This document shows positions 1 to 8,192 of a stretch of 64,000 nucleotides of DNA, one piece after another; within the stretch, counting starts at the first letter, position 1, and the number at the start of each line of letters is the position of its first letter. The notes beneath the pieces are model-generated. The model saw only the letters and a list, made by a program, of their open reading frames with translations, was not told the origin of the DNA and ran no database searches. The translations under genes were made by a program, and so were the position numbers. The DNA comes from Verrucomicrobiales bacterium (lineage in GTDB: Bacteria > Verrucomicrobiota > Verrucomicrobiia > Limisphaerales > J093): NCBI GenBank assembly GCA_015075445.1, contig JABTUJ010000012.1:62001-126000 (forward strand), read 5' to 3'.

Positions 1-49
1 CCACGGCGATCGTGGCGTCCATGGTGGCGCGGCCCGCGGGCGGGTCCAT
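1..49 (-). CDS. possible 5' end of a gene leaving the left edge
   Basis: On the minus strand an ATG at 49 opens a frame that stays open to the window edge, with about 16 residues visible (MDPPAGRATMDATIAV). A second in-frame ATG at about 22 begins MDATIAV, which resembles the first beta strand of a nucleotide-binding fold. This is too little to assign a family, and the frame may simply be chance in GC-rich DNA. It would be divergent from the gene at 170. Confidence 0.2.
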   Translation of the reverse strand, partial: MDPPAGRATMDATIAV

Positions 50-169
50 CACTTAAGCACGCCGGAAGGCGAAAAGGTTCATGCACGCCCCTGTGCCCCA
101 CTCGCACACCGCTGTGCCCGCCTCGCACAGTACCGGCGCGAACCGGTCGGGGTTAAGAAGCACGCGTCT

Positions 170-2590
170 ATGAACACGAAAGCAGCGCGAATGACGCGAC
201 ACCGCTTCCGACCAGCCCCCATGCTGGCCGCTCTCGCCCTCGTCACTGTTGCCGGCACCCACGCCGGCACCCACGTGTGGAGCGGGGCCATCAACGATCA
301 ATGGAACCTGCCCGGCAACTGGTCCTCGGGCGGCGCGCCCTCCGCCAACGAAGCGGCCCCGGTCATCCTGATCTTCCCCTCGGACCCCGAGACCCGCTCG
401 GCAACGCGGAACAACATCCCTGGCCTGACGGTGGACCGGCTGAGCATCCAGCGGGGCGGCTACCAGTTCAGCGCGAGCGGCAGCGTGCTGCGGTTGCGCG
501 GCACCGGCGCGAAGATCGCCACCGTCAGCAGTCAGGTGGCCGCCACCACCACGTTCACGCCGAGTTTCAGCCTCTATCTGCTCGACGCGGCCGGGTTTGA
601 CATCGGCGTCCAGCACACGGTGGTGGTGCAGGGCCGCATCAGCGGTCCCGGCGCCCTGGTGAAGACCGGTGCCGGCTTCCTCGAACTGGCAGGCACCGCG
701 GCAAACGCTTATCTGGGTCTCACCCGCGTCGAGGCCGGCCAACTCCGGCTGAACAAGCCGGCGGGCACCCTGGCGGTGCCGGGCGATCTTCACATCGGAC
801 TCGGAACGGCCGCGAACGAGGATGTGGTCCGCCTGCTGGCCTCCGACCAGTTGAACACCGCCCGGAAGGTGGTGGTCGGCGCCTCGGGCTGGCTGGACCT
901 GAACCACCGAAACCAGGCGATCACCGGTCTGGAATTGAATGGCGGCCGCGTCTCGACCGGCACCGGCACGCTGACGCTGCTGGGCGATGTGGTCACCACC
1001 GCATCCAGTCGCACGGCGATGATCCAGGGGAAGCTGTCTCTCGGCGGCCAGACCCGGAAGTTCATCACTGCCCTGGGCACGGCGGGCGGCACAGATCTGC
1101 GGGTCACCGCGCAACTCAGCAGCGGCGGCCTCTTCCCCGGCTTGCGCAAGGAAGGTCCGGGCCGGCTTGAATTGGGCGGGAACAACACCTACGGCGGCAC
1201 CACCACCATCGCCGAGGGCTGGGTTTCGGTGACGACCAACACCGGGCTGGGTGAGGCGAACGGCGCCTCGCTCCTGCCGAGCGGCACAGTCGTCCACAGC
1301 GGCGCCACGCTGTCACTGGTGGGCGTAAGCATCGGCGACGAAGACCTGGTGCTGAGCGGATCCGGCGTGCAGGGCACCGGCGCCCTCGTCGCTCAGTCCG
1401 TTCCGCAGTATGCCGGTCGGGTGGCGCTGCAGTCGGATGCGGTCATCCGTGTGGGCAACCTGCCCGCCAACACCAGCACCCTCACACGCCGCGTGTCCGG
1501 GGCGGGCGAACTCATTAAGACCGGCCCGGGTGCCCTCCGTCTGGCCGGCGCCGAGCCCAACACGTTCACCGGGGGTGCGGAAATCCGCGAGGGCAGCCTC
1601 GTGCTCGCCAAGCCCGCTGGCGTGGTGGCCGCGTCGGGCCCGGTCGTCATCGGCGATGGCCTCGGCGGCCTGGCGGCCGACGCATTGTGGCTCGAGACCG
1701 CGGGGCAACTGCCCGGCAACGCAGCCGTGCACCTGAACAGCTCGGGCCTGCTAACCATTCCGTCCGGCCGCAGCGAAGTCATCGGCCCCTTGAGCGGCGA
1801 CGGGCGCCTGGTGCTGGAAGGGCGGCTGTCGCTCAACGTGCCCGCGGGGCAGGGGGTGTTCAATGGCCAGACCGCGGGTGGTGGCGAACTGCGGAAGAGC
1901 GGCACGGGCACGCTCGTTCTGGGTGGCAGCCTCCAGCACGACCGCACACGGATCACCGGCGGACGTGTGCTGGTGGATTCGCCCGTCAACAACAGCCGCT
2001 ACATCGTCGCGGGCGGCATCCTGGGCGGCAACGGGCACACCGGGCGCATCGAGGGTCAGAGCGGGCGCGTGGCTCCGGGGACGAGCCCCGGCGTGTTGAT
2101 CACCTCCGATCTCCAGTTTACGCCAAACCTCGAGGTTCAGTTTGAGCTCAACGGCCTCACCGGCGGGAGCCGGTACGACCAGGTGTTCACCCTCGGTGGG
2201 ATCCACCTGGGCGCCGCCAGGCTCGACGTCCAACTGAACTTTGTCCCCCCCGTCGGCACCCAGTTCCTCCTGTTCCTCAACGACGGCACCGACCCCGTTG
2301 TCGGCACCTTCGCCGGGCTGCCGGAGGGAGCGACCTTCCAGGCGAACGGCGTGCCGCTTCGCATCACATATCGCGGCGGCAGCGGGGCCAACGACGTGCT
2401 CCTTGAAGTCGTGGAGGAACCCGCCTCGTCGCGCGGGCGGGGCCTTCGCCGGTTGGCCGACGGCGCGATGCAGCTCGACGGCCGCGGCGAGCCCTTCCAG
2501 CAGTACCGGGTGGACCGCAGCACCGATCTCACGACGAGGGAGCCTCGACACCTGGCATGTTCGCGACAGCGGAACCCTCGAAGCGGTTGA
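170..2590 (+). CDS. secreted PATR (autotransporter-associated strand) repeat protein, frame-broken near its end
   Basis: Surface or secreted protein of about 800 residues in this frame. It starts with a signal peptide (basic MNTKAARMTRHRFR, then a hydrophobic stretch ending near AGTHA). The body has at least four copies of the passenger repeat with a G-x-L-x-K-x-G-x-G-x-L-x-L-x-G core, for example ALVKTGAGFLELAG, GLRKEGPGRLELGG, ELIKTGPGALRLAG and ELRKSGTGTLVLGG, which is the PATR signature. A GTSPGVL segment typical of the end of such passengers follows near residue 635. After about 2530 the frame turns into an implausible Arg-rich tail, while sensible protein continues in another frame (next entry), so the listed stop is probably not native. 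No outer-membrane barrel is visible. The exact function is unknown; adhesion or cell-surface structure is the usual guess. Confidence 0.75.
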   Translation: MNTKAARMTRHRFRPAPMLAALALVTVAGTHAGTHVWSGAINDQWNLPGNWSSGGAPSANEAAPVILIFPSDPETRSATRNNIPGLTVDRLSIQRGGYQFSASGSVLRLRGTGAKIATVSSQVAATTTFTPSFSLYLLDAAGFDIGVQHTVVVQGRISGPGALVKTGAGFLELAGTAANAYLGLTRVEAGQLRLNKPAGTLAVPGDLHIGLGTAANEDVVRLLASDQLNTARKVVVGASGWLDLNHRNQAITGLELNGGRVSTGTGTLTLLGDVVTTASSRTAMIQGKLSLGGQTRKFITALGTAGGTDLRVTAQLSSGGLFPGLRKEGPGRLELGGNNTYGGTTTIAEGWVSVTTNTGLGEANGASLLPSGTVVHSGATLSLVGVSIGDEDLVLSGSGVQGTGALVAQSVPQYAGRVALQSDAVIRVGNLPANTSTLTRRVSGAGELIKTGPGALRLAGAEPNTFTGGAEIREGSLVLAKPAGVVAASGPVVIGDGLGGLAADALWLETAGQLPGNAAVHLNSSGLLTIPSGRSEVIGPLSGDGRLVLEGRLSLNVPAGQGVFNGQTAGGGELRKSGTGTLVLGGSLQHDRTRITGGRVLVDSPVNNSRYIVAGGILGGNGHTGRIEGQSGRVAPGTSPGVLITSDLQFTPNLEVQFELNGLTGGSRYDQVFTLGGIHLGAARLDVQLNFVPPVGTQFLLFLNDGTDPVVGTFAGLPEGATFQANGVPLRITYRGGSGANDVLLEVVEEPASSRGRGLRRLADGAMQLDGRGEPFQQYRVDRSTDLTTREPRHLACSRQRNPRSG

Positions 2591-3611
2591 ACGACGTGGC
2601 GTTTGGCCACGGCAAGTTCGTCGCCGTGGGCGAGGAGGGTACGATCCTGGTCCTCCGGACGGCGCCGCCTGGTCACCGGTGGATTCCGGAACCCCCGCGC
2701 GACTGGACGCCATCGCCTTCGGCAACGGCGTGTTTGTGGCCGTCGGTGGGCTCGGCAGCAAACCGATGTTCACCTCACCCGACGGCCTTCACTGGACGCC
2801 GCGCACCACGACCATCGGTGGCGGTTACCTCGATGTCACCTTCAACGGCGAGGTCTTCTTCACACTCGCAGGCAAGGGCGCCTTCGGCATCTCCACTGAC
2901 GGCGTGGACTGGACGCCGGGGAAGATCCCGACGAGCCAGGACCCGGCCGCGGTCGCCTATGGCAACGGCACCTGGGTGGTGGCGGGTTACAAGCCAACCG
3001 GCGCCTCCCACGGGATGCTCTGGACCTCGCCCAATGCCCAGGACTGGACACCGCGCGAATCCGCCCTGGGCAATCACCTGTTCGCCGCCGGCAGTCTGGG
3101 TTCGCTGCTGGTGGTGGCTGGACAAACGGGTCTCCTGGCGAGTTCGCCCGACGGCGTCACCTGGACGCCCCGGAACAGCCAGACCACGGGCTTCATCTGG
3201 GACTTCGCCAGCAACGGCACCTACCTCGTGGCCGCCAGTCAGTACGGCCGGATGCTGTACTCGACCAACGGCACGGAGTGGACCCGCGCGGAAACCGGTC
3301 TCCCCTGGCACCTCACCGGGGTCACCTACGGAGCCGGGACTTTCGTCGCCGTGGGGTGGGAAGGGCAGATCGCACAGTCCGATCCCGTCGCGGACCCGGA
3401 GGATGGTCCGCGCCTGAGCATCCGACGCGAGGCCGGCAAGGTGATCGTGGCGTGGCCGAACAGCACCTCGGACTACTCGCTGCAGTCCAGGTCGCACGCC
3501 GCCGGAGACACCTGGCAACCGGTGAACGCACCGGTCGTCGAGGGGCCCACGCAACGCACCGTCACCCTCGATCCGGCAGACAGCGTGAAGGTCTTCCGCC
3601 TGTCGCAGTAA
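2557..3611 (+). pseudogene. propeller-like C-terminal portion of the preceding gene, separated by frameshifts
   Basis: Repeats of the type (L/I)xxVAFGxGxFVAVGxxGxI(L/M)xSxDGxxW can be read, but across different frames. LNDVAFGHGKFVAVGEEG lies in the frame of 2557 and LDAIAFGNGVFVAVGG in the frame of 2241, and the latter stays open to the TAA at 3609-3611. Going from the PATR frame to the end needs a change near 2535, another near 2575-2590 and a third near 2655-2670. The repeats resemble sialidase/WD-type propeller blades common in secreted proteins of this phylum. The last 60 residues (LSIRREAGKVIVAWP...) look like an Ig-like or FN3-like tail domain. It was probably one gene of about 3.4 kb. 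The breaks are either consensus indels or true decay; sequence alone cannot tell. Confidence 0.55.
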
Positions 3612-3626
3612 CCCGGAACCCGAATC

Positions 3627-4733
3627 ATGACCCGCAACGCCCCCCTCCTCCGGTCGCGACGATCCCTGCTCGGGCTCGGCGTCCTCGGCGCCACCCTCCT
3701 GGCGGGAATGCCGGACCCCCTCTCACTTCCCGTCGTCCAACCCGACACCCTCCAGCCGGCCAACGCCACCGCACCGACCGCGATGGGCTTCCCCGCTTCC
3801 GTCACGGCCACCAACCCGGCCCTGGCCGCCGCCCGCATCACCGTGCCCCCCAACGCGCTCTTCAGCGACGACGGAAGTCGCGGCGGCCGCATCGGCATGG
3901 CGCCAGTACCCCCGGCGCGGTTGCCCGGTCCGCTGCCCGAGGGCCTGGAATTGGCCATGGTCTTCACCGTCCAGACCGATGGCGCGGGCAACTTCGACCA
4001 ACCCGCGACCGTATGCCTGCCGAACGATCCTGGGGTCGTCGCCGGTGCGCCCCTGTCGCCGGGAGCCAAACGCAGCCTCATCTCGTTCGACCACAAGAAG
4101 GGGGTCTGGGAAAGCGTCGGACTGATGACCGTCACCGCAGACCCAAGCTCGGTGACCACCGATTCGTTCCGGCTGTATGCCGCCGGGCCCGACGGTGCCT
4201 TGGGCACGGCCGATGATGAGCACGTGGCCGGTGGAACCGCCGGTTACCGCGCTGAAGCAGGGGCCGCCTGGCGGACCTTCCCCACCCCCTTCGGGGCCGG
4301 CCGTTATCGGGCCGTCCTGACGCGCGCCATCCGCGATCCCGCCGGCAACGCGTTGCCCACCGACCTGTTCTGGGAGTTCGAAGTCTTCGCGGCCGACCTC
4401 ACGACCGGAGGCTCGGCGCTGGCCTCGGGTCAGATCGAACGTCCCGGCGCCCAAGATGTCCTGGCACCTGGTCCGTGGGACTTCACGATGTGCCCGCTCC
4501 CACCCGCTACCCGATCGCGATCGGCTCCGCGGTCGCCGACGGCGAACCGGCGGCCGGCGCCGGGCGCCTGGAGACACCAGGTGCATCGGAAGAGTACGCG
4601 GTCTCCAGCGTGGCCGGACAAGCGGTGTTCTTCGAAGAACCCCTGGGCGACTGTACCTCGGCCTTCCGATGGCTTTGCCTCACACCGGGCGGAGCGGTGC
4701 TGTTTGAAAGCCTCAGCGCTGCGCCAGCCCTGA
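3627..4733 (+). CDS. secreted Ig-like (Big_5-type) protein, frame-broken after about 4455
   Basis: The gene starts 15 bp after the previous one. The N-terminus (MTRNAPLLRSRRSLLGLGVLGATLLAG) is a signal peptide. The middle has a hydrophilic beta-rich region, then RYRAVLTRAIRDPAGNALPTD followed by WEFEV, the pattern of bacterial Ig-like Big_5/SbsA domains. The segment near residue 270 (SGQIERPGAQD) looks like the beginning of a pre-peptidase-C-type strand module. From about 4455 the frame becomes low-complexity Arg/Ser/Pro to its stop at 4733, while coherent protein resumes in the +2 frame. The real product is therefore probably encoded by 3627-4912 with one frame break. Function unknown; extracellular structural or adhesive role inferred from domain type. 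Confidence 0.5.
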   Translation: MTRNAPLLRSRRSLLGLGVLGATLLAGMPDPLSLPVVQPDTLQPANATAPTAMGFPASVTATNPALAAARITVPPNALFSDDGSRGGRIGMAPVPPARLPGPLPEGLELAMVFTVQTDGAGNFDQPATVCLPNDPGVVAGAPLSPGAKRSLISFDHKKGVWESVGLMTVTADPSSVTTDSFRLYAAGPDGALGTADDEHVAGGTAGYRAEAGAAWRTFPTPFGAGRYRAVLTRAIRDPAGNALPTDLFWEFEVFAADLTTGGSALASGQIERPGAQDVLAPGPWDFTMCPLPPATRSRSAPRSPTANRRPAPGAWRHQVHRKSTRSPAWPDKRCSSKNPWATVPRPSDGFASHRAERCCLKASALRQP

Positions 4734-4912
4734 CCAGCGTGCGGTGGCGACTGGAAGACGAGGCGGGTGCCGTGCTTTTCGACGCGTGCCTGGGCTGTAC
4801 GGATCCCGGCGCCATCACCCTGGCCCGGGCTGGCCGGTACACGCTGACGGTCGGCGGCGGAGTCGAGGCAGGCACGGGCACCTACCAACTGCGCATCCGG
4901 CCCGCACCCTGA
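4475..4912 (+). pseudogene. C-terminal fragment of the preceding Ig-like protein in a shifted frame
   Basis: About 145 residues read coherently from about 4500 to the TGA at 4912. AGAGRLETPGASEEYAV is followed by a jelly-roll-like region (GQAVFFEEPLGDC, TPGGAVLFESL, ITLARAGRYTLTV). This is the bacterial pre-peptidase C-terminal (PPC)-like layout and parallels the truncated SGQIERPGAQD module at the end of the previous frame. It lacks its own plausible start or signal peptide, so it is treated as the displaced end of the 3627 gene. An indel near 4440-4500 would join them. Confidence 0.5.
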
Positions 4913-4968
4913 TTCGCTGTCCAGTTTCGAGCCGAGGGCAGCAGGGTTTCTCCTGCCTCGGCCCCGGC

Positions 4969-4997
4969 TTGCCTGCCCCCGCGCCCGGTCCTACTCT
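4969..4997 (+). promoter_or_regulatory. sigma70-like promoter, near-leaderless
   Basis: TTGCCT (4969-4974), 17-bp spacer, TACTCT (4992-4997), then 7 bp to the ATG at 5005. Transcription would start at or next to the start codon. The same spacing recurs before several other genes in this window. Confidence 0.45.
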
Positions 4998-5004
4998 CCG
5001 CGGC

Positions 5005-5886
5005 ATGCACACGCTGCGACGTCTTCTCCTTCTTGGCCTGCTTGCCCCGGCTCTCACCTCAGCGCACGCGGCCGAATCGACAGCGACCCTCGGTCTGCCG
5101 CTGACCGTGATGACCTACAACGTCCGGTACGCGAGCGACACGCCGCCCAACGCCTGGCCGCAGCGTCGGCCGCTGATGAAGCTCTGCATCGAGCAGGTCG
5201 CCCCGGATCTCATCGGCACCCAGGAGACCCTTTACCGCCAGGCCAAAGACCTCGCCACCGACCTCCCGGATTACGACTGGATCGGGACGGGGCGCGACGG
5301 CGGCAGCCGCGGTGAGTTCATGGCGATCTACTACCGCCGGGCCCGGTTCGAGCCGCTCGAGTATGACCATTTCTGGCTGTCGGACACCCCCGATGTCATC
5401 GGCTCGTCGACCTGGGGCAACACCAACCGGCGCATGGTGACGTGGGTGCGGTTCCGCGACCGCGCTTCCGGCATCGAGTTCTACTTCTGGAACACGCACC
5501 TCGATCATGCCCTACAACCTGCGCGCGAGAAGGCCGCCGCCCTTATCCGCGACCGTATCACCGCTCTGCCGCGCAAGCTGCCCCTGCTGTTGGTGGGTGA
5601 CTTCAACGCCGTCGCAGGCCAGAACCCGGTGTACGATCTGCTCGTGCGCGACGGCGGTCTGCAGGACACCTGGACGCTGGCGCGCGAGCGGCGCAACGCC
5701 CAGTGGAACACCTTCAACAGCTTCAAGGTCGCGCAGCCCGAGGGCCGACGGATCGACTGGATCCTCCTGCGCGGATCGGCCGACGTAACCGCGAGTGAGA
5801 TCGTCCTGTTCGAGCGCGACGGCCAGTATCCGAGCGATCACTTCCCGGTCGTGGCCTGGTTGACCTTGCGCCCGGACGCGCCCTGA
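5005..5886 (+). CDS. secreted endonuclease/exonuclease/phosphatase-fold hydrolase
   Basis: 293 residues. The signal peptide MHTLRRLLLLGLLAPALTSAHA is followed by an EEP (DNase I-like) domain covering the rest of the protein. Visible family motifs in order are MTYNVRY (strand 1), GTQETLY (metal-binding Glu), FYFWNTHLDH, LLLVGDFNA and the terminal SDHFPV catalytic Asp-His pair, so all expected active-site residues are present. The fold covers phosphodiesterases and phosphatases acting on nucleic acids, phosphoinositides or lipids. Export to the periplasm or outside suggests scavenging of phosphate or nucleic acid, but the substrate cannot be read from sequence. The ATG is chosen because it begins the signal peptide and sits just behind a promoter-like element; the frame upstream is nonsense. 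Confidence 0.85.
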   Translation: MHTLRRLLLLGLLAPALTSAHAAESTATLGLPLTVMTYNVRYASDTPPNAWPQRRPLMKLCIEQVAPDLIGTQETLYRQAKDLATDLPDYDWIGTGRDGGSRGEFMAIYYRRARFEPLEYDHFWLSDTPDVIGSSTWGNTNRRMVTWVRFRDRASGIEFYFWNTHLDHALQPAREKAAALIRDRITALPRKLPLLLVGDFNAVAGQNPVYDLLVRDGGLQDTWTLARERRNAQWNTFNSFKVAQPEGRRIDWILLRGSADVTASEIVLFERDGQYPSDHFPVVAWLTLRPDAP

Positions 5887-5915
5887 GTTCGCCCCGGGTC
5901 AGCCCGGGACCGGCT

Positions 5916-7007
5916 GTGCATCTGGCTCGACTTCGACTTCGCGACTTCCGCAACTACGCGCGGCTGGACGTGACGTTTGCGCCGGGCTTCCACCTGCTGC
6001 TGGGGAACAACGCGCAGGGCAAGACCAACCTGCTCGAGGCCATCTACCTCCTGGCCACCCTGCGCTCGTTCCGCGGCGTGGGCAGCGCCCAGATGCTGCG
6101 CTACGGCAGCCCGCGCTACTTCGTGGGGGCCGAGGTCGTGGGCGACGGCGGCCACGAGATCCGCATGGCGTGGTCGGCCACCGAACGGCGGCTCTCGCTG
6201 GATGGCACACCGGTGCGCAAGCTGGCCGATTACCTCGGCGTGCTGCGCGTCGTCGTCTTCTGCACCGAGGATCTGCAACTGGTCAAAGGACCGGCCGGGC
6301 GGCGGCGCCGGTTTCTCGACCTGCTGCTCACCCAGACGCACCGGACCTACCTGCCCCTGCTCCAGCGGTACATGCAGGCCCTGCGCTCGCGCAACGCCCT
6401 GCTCAAGGCGCGCGAACCCGACGCGGCGGCCCTCGAGAGCTTTACCCGGGAACTGATCGCCGCCGGCGAACCGCTGGTCCGGCTGCGACGCGAACTGCTG
6501 CCCCGCATCTCGGCCCTCACGCGGCTGGCGTACCGGCAGATCGCCCACGACGCCGAGGAGGTCCGACTCGACTACGAACCCAGCGTCCGGGAGGACTTCG
6601 CGGCGGAACTCGCCCGCCAACGCGCCCGGGAACGGGTCTATCGCGCCACGTTGGTCGGACCGCATCGGGACGAAGTCCGCCTGCTGCTCGACGAACGCCC
6701 GGCGGCCCAGTTTGGCAGCGAAGGCCAGAAGCGATCGCTCGCCGTGGCGCTCAAGATGGCGCAGGCCGAGTACCTCACCGGCCTCCATGGCACGCCGCCC
6801 ATCCTCTTGATCGACGACGTGATGGGCGAACTGGACGCGTCCCGGCGCGCGGGGCTCCTGCCCTTGCTCGAACGCTCCCACCAGGCCAGCGGCCAGGTCT
6901 TCATGACCTGCACCGAGGAGAACTGGCCGCGCGAACTCGGCCGCCGCCTCCAGCGCTGGCAAGTCCACCAAGGCGCCCTGCAGCCGCTTGAGCCGGCCAA
7001 AGGATGA
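5916..7007 (+). CDS. recF: DNA replication and repair protein RecF
   Basis: 363 residues, normal RecF length. RecF is an SMC-like ATPase that binds single/double-strand DNA junctions at gaps and, with RecO and RecR, loads RecA. It shows LxDFRNY near residue 10, Walker A GNNAQGKTN (30-38), FxSEGQKR (FGSEGQKRSLAVALKMA, signature and coupling region) and Walker B ILLIDDVMGELD with the D-loop after it. The start is GTG at 5916, giving MHLARLRLRDFRNY, which matches the family N-terminus. The gene lies 29 bp after the EEP hydrolase rather than in the dnaA-dnaN-recF-gyrB order of many bacteria; none of those partners is nearby. Confidence 0.95.
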   Translation: MHLARLRLRDFRNYARLDVTFAPGFHLLLGNNAQGKTNLLEAIYLLATLRSFRGVGSAQMLRYGSPRYFVGAEVVGDGGHEIRMAWSATERRLSLDGTPVRKLADYLGVLRVVVFCTEDLQLVKGPAGRRRRFLDLLLTQTHRTYLPLLQRYMQALRSRNALLKAREPDAAALESFTRELIAAGEPLVRLRRELLPRISALTRLAYRQIAHDAEEVRLDYEPSVREDFAAELARQRARERVYRATLVGPHRDEVRLLLDERPAAQFGSEGQKRSLAVALKMAQAEYLTGLHGTPPILLIDDVMGELDASRRAGLLPLLERSHQASGQVFMTCTEENWPRELGRRLQRWQVHQGALQPLEPAKG

Positions 7008-7087
7008 CCTTGCGCCCGTCTTCGGTCTCTTGGTTGACTAACGCACGGCCGCACCCGACCGATCCCAGCACCGCCTGCGGATCCAAC

Positions 7088-7092
7088 GGAGG
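7088..7092 (+). promoter_or_regulatory. strong Shine-Dalgarno for the first sugar-operon gene
   Basis: GGAGG with 7 bp to the ATG at 7100. It selects this ATG over an upstream in-frame alternative at about 7004. It is one of very few clear ribosome binding sites in the window. Confidence 0.6.
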
Positions 7093-7099
7093 CCGGATC

Positions 7100-8098
7100 A
7101 TGGCCGAACGCATTTTTGTCATTGGCAGCAACTCCTTCTCCGGTGCCAGCTTCGTTGCGCACGCCCTCGCAGCGGGGGCAAGTGTATTTGGGGCAAGCCG
7201 ATCCCCCGAACCGGCAGCCGCCTTCCTGCCCTATCGCTGGAACCCCTCGGGCAGTCTCGACCGCTTCCAGTTCGCTCAGCTCGACCTGAACCACGACACC
7301 GACCGGATCGCCGCGGCCATCGAGACGTTCCGGCCGGACTACGTCGTCAACTTCGCCGCCCAAAGCATGGTGGCCGAGAGCTGGCTGTATCCCGAGCACT
7401 GGTACCAGACCAACGTCGTCGCCAACGTGCGACTGCACGAACGGCTGCGGCGATTCCCGTTTCTGCGCAAGTACGTCCACGTGTCCACGCCCGAGATCTA
7501 CGGGAGTTGCGAGGGTTCGGTCACCGAGGACGCACCCTTCAACCCCACCACGCCGTACGCGGCTTCCCGTGCCGCCTGTGACCTCCATCTGCAGACCTTC
7601 TTCAAGCAATACGGGTTCCCGGTGGTGCTCACGCGGGCGGCGAACGTGTTCGGACCTGGCCAGCAGCTCTACCGGATCGTGCCGCGCACCATCATGTTCC
7701 ATCGCCTGGGCCGCCGGCTGCCGCTGCACGGAGGCGGCCGATCCGTCCGCTCGTTCATCCACATTCGTGACGTGGCCGAAGGCACTCTGCGGGTGGCGCA
7801 GGACGGGGTGCCGGGCCAAGTCTATCACCTGTCCACCCGTGTGACTCACTCCATCCGGCAGGTGGTGGAGACCGTGTGCCGGAAACTCAACGCCGACTTT
7901 GACACGACCGTCGAGGTCGTGGGCGATCGCCCCGGCAAGGACGCCGCCTATCTCCTCGACAGCACCAAGGCCCGCGACACGCTCGGCTGGCACGACCAGA
8001 TCTCTTTCGAGACGGGCGTGGATGAGACCATTGCCTGGGTCGAGGCCCACTGGGACACGCTGCGCCAGCAACCGCTCGATTACGTCCACAAACCGTGA
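7100..8098 (+). CDS. NAD-dependent epimerase/dehydratase (GMD-like SDR)
   Basis: 332 residues, extended SDR acting on nucleotide sugars, probably 4,6-dehydratase or epimerase type. The nucleotide-binding start is VIGSNSFSGASF (a diverged GxxGxxG). VNFAAQSMVAESW resembles the NAAAQSxV segment of GDP-mannose/dTDP-glucose 4,6-dehydratases, followed by STPEIYGS. The catalytic motif reads Y153-A-A-S-R157, so the usual Lys of YxxxK is Arg; the codon is CGT, not a one-base error from AAG. A downstream RSFIHIRDVAEG is typical of the family. It is the first gene of the nucleotide-sugar operon running to 22.6 kb. The Arg substitution could impair the hydride-transfer step, so reduced activity or a changed role is possible. 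Confidence 0.85.
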   Translation: MAERIFVIGSNSFSGASFVAHALAAGASVFGASRSPEPAAAFLPYRWNPSGSLDRFQFAQLDLNHDTDRIAAAIETFRPDYVVNFAAQSMVAESWLYPEHWYQTNVVANVRLHERLRRFPFLRKYVHVSTPEIYGSCEGSVTEDAPFNPTTPYAASRAACDLHLQTFFKQYGFPVVLTRAANVFGPGQQLYRIVPRTIMFHRLGRRLPLHGGGRSVRSFIHIRDVAEGTLRVAQDGVPGQVYHLSTRVTHSIRQVVETVCRKLNADFDTTVEVVGDRPGKDAAYLLDSTKARDTLGWHDQISFETGVDETIAWVEAHWDTLRQQPLDYVHKP

Positions 8099-8133
8099 CG
8101 CTTACCTTCGAACTTCGTCCTTCGTCTTTCGAG

Positions 8134-8189
8134 CTTCTGACCTCTGACCTCTGACCTCTGACCTCTGACCTCTGACCTCTGACTTCTGC
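8134..8189 (+). repeat. tandem heptamer CCTCTGA
   Basis: Six perfect copies of CCTCTGA (8141-8182) flanked by one-base variants CTTCTGA (8134) and CTTCTGC (8183), lying between two SDR genes. It is preceded by a CTTCG-rich stretch (8107-8130). It ends 3 bp before the start codon of the next gene, so copy-number change would alter the leader of that gene. Confidence 0.9.
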
Positions 8190-8192
8190 CCC

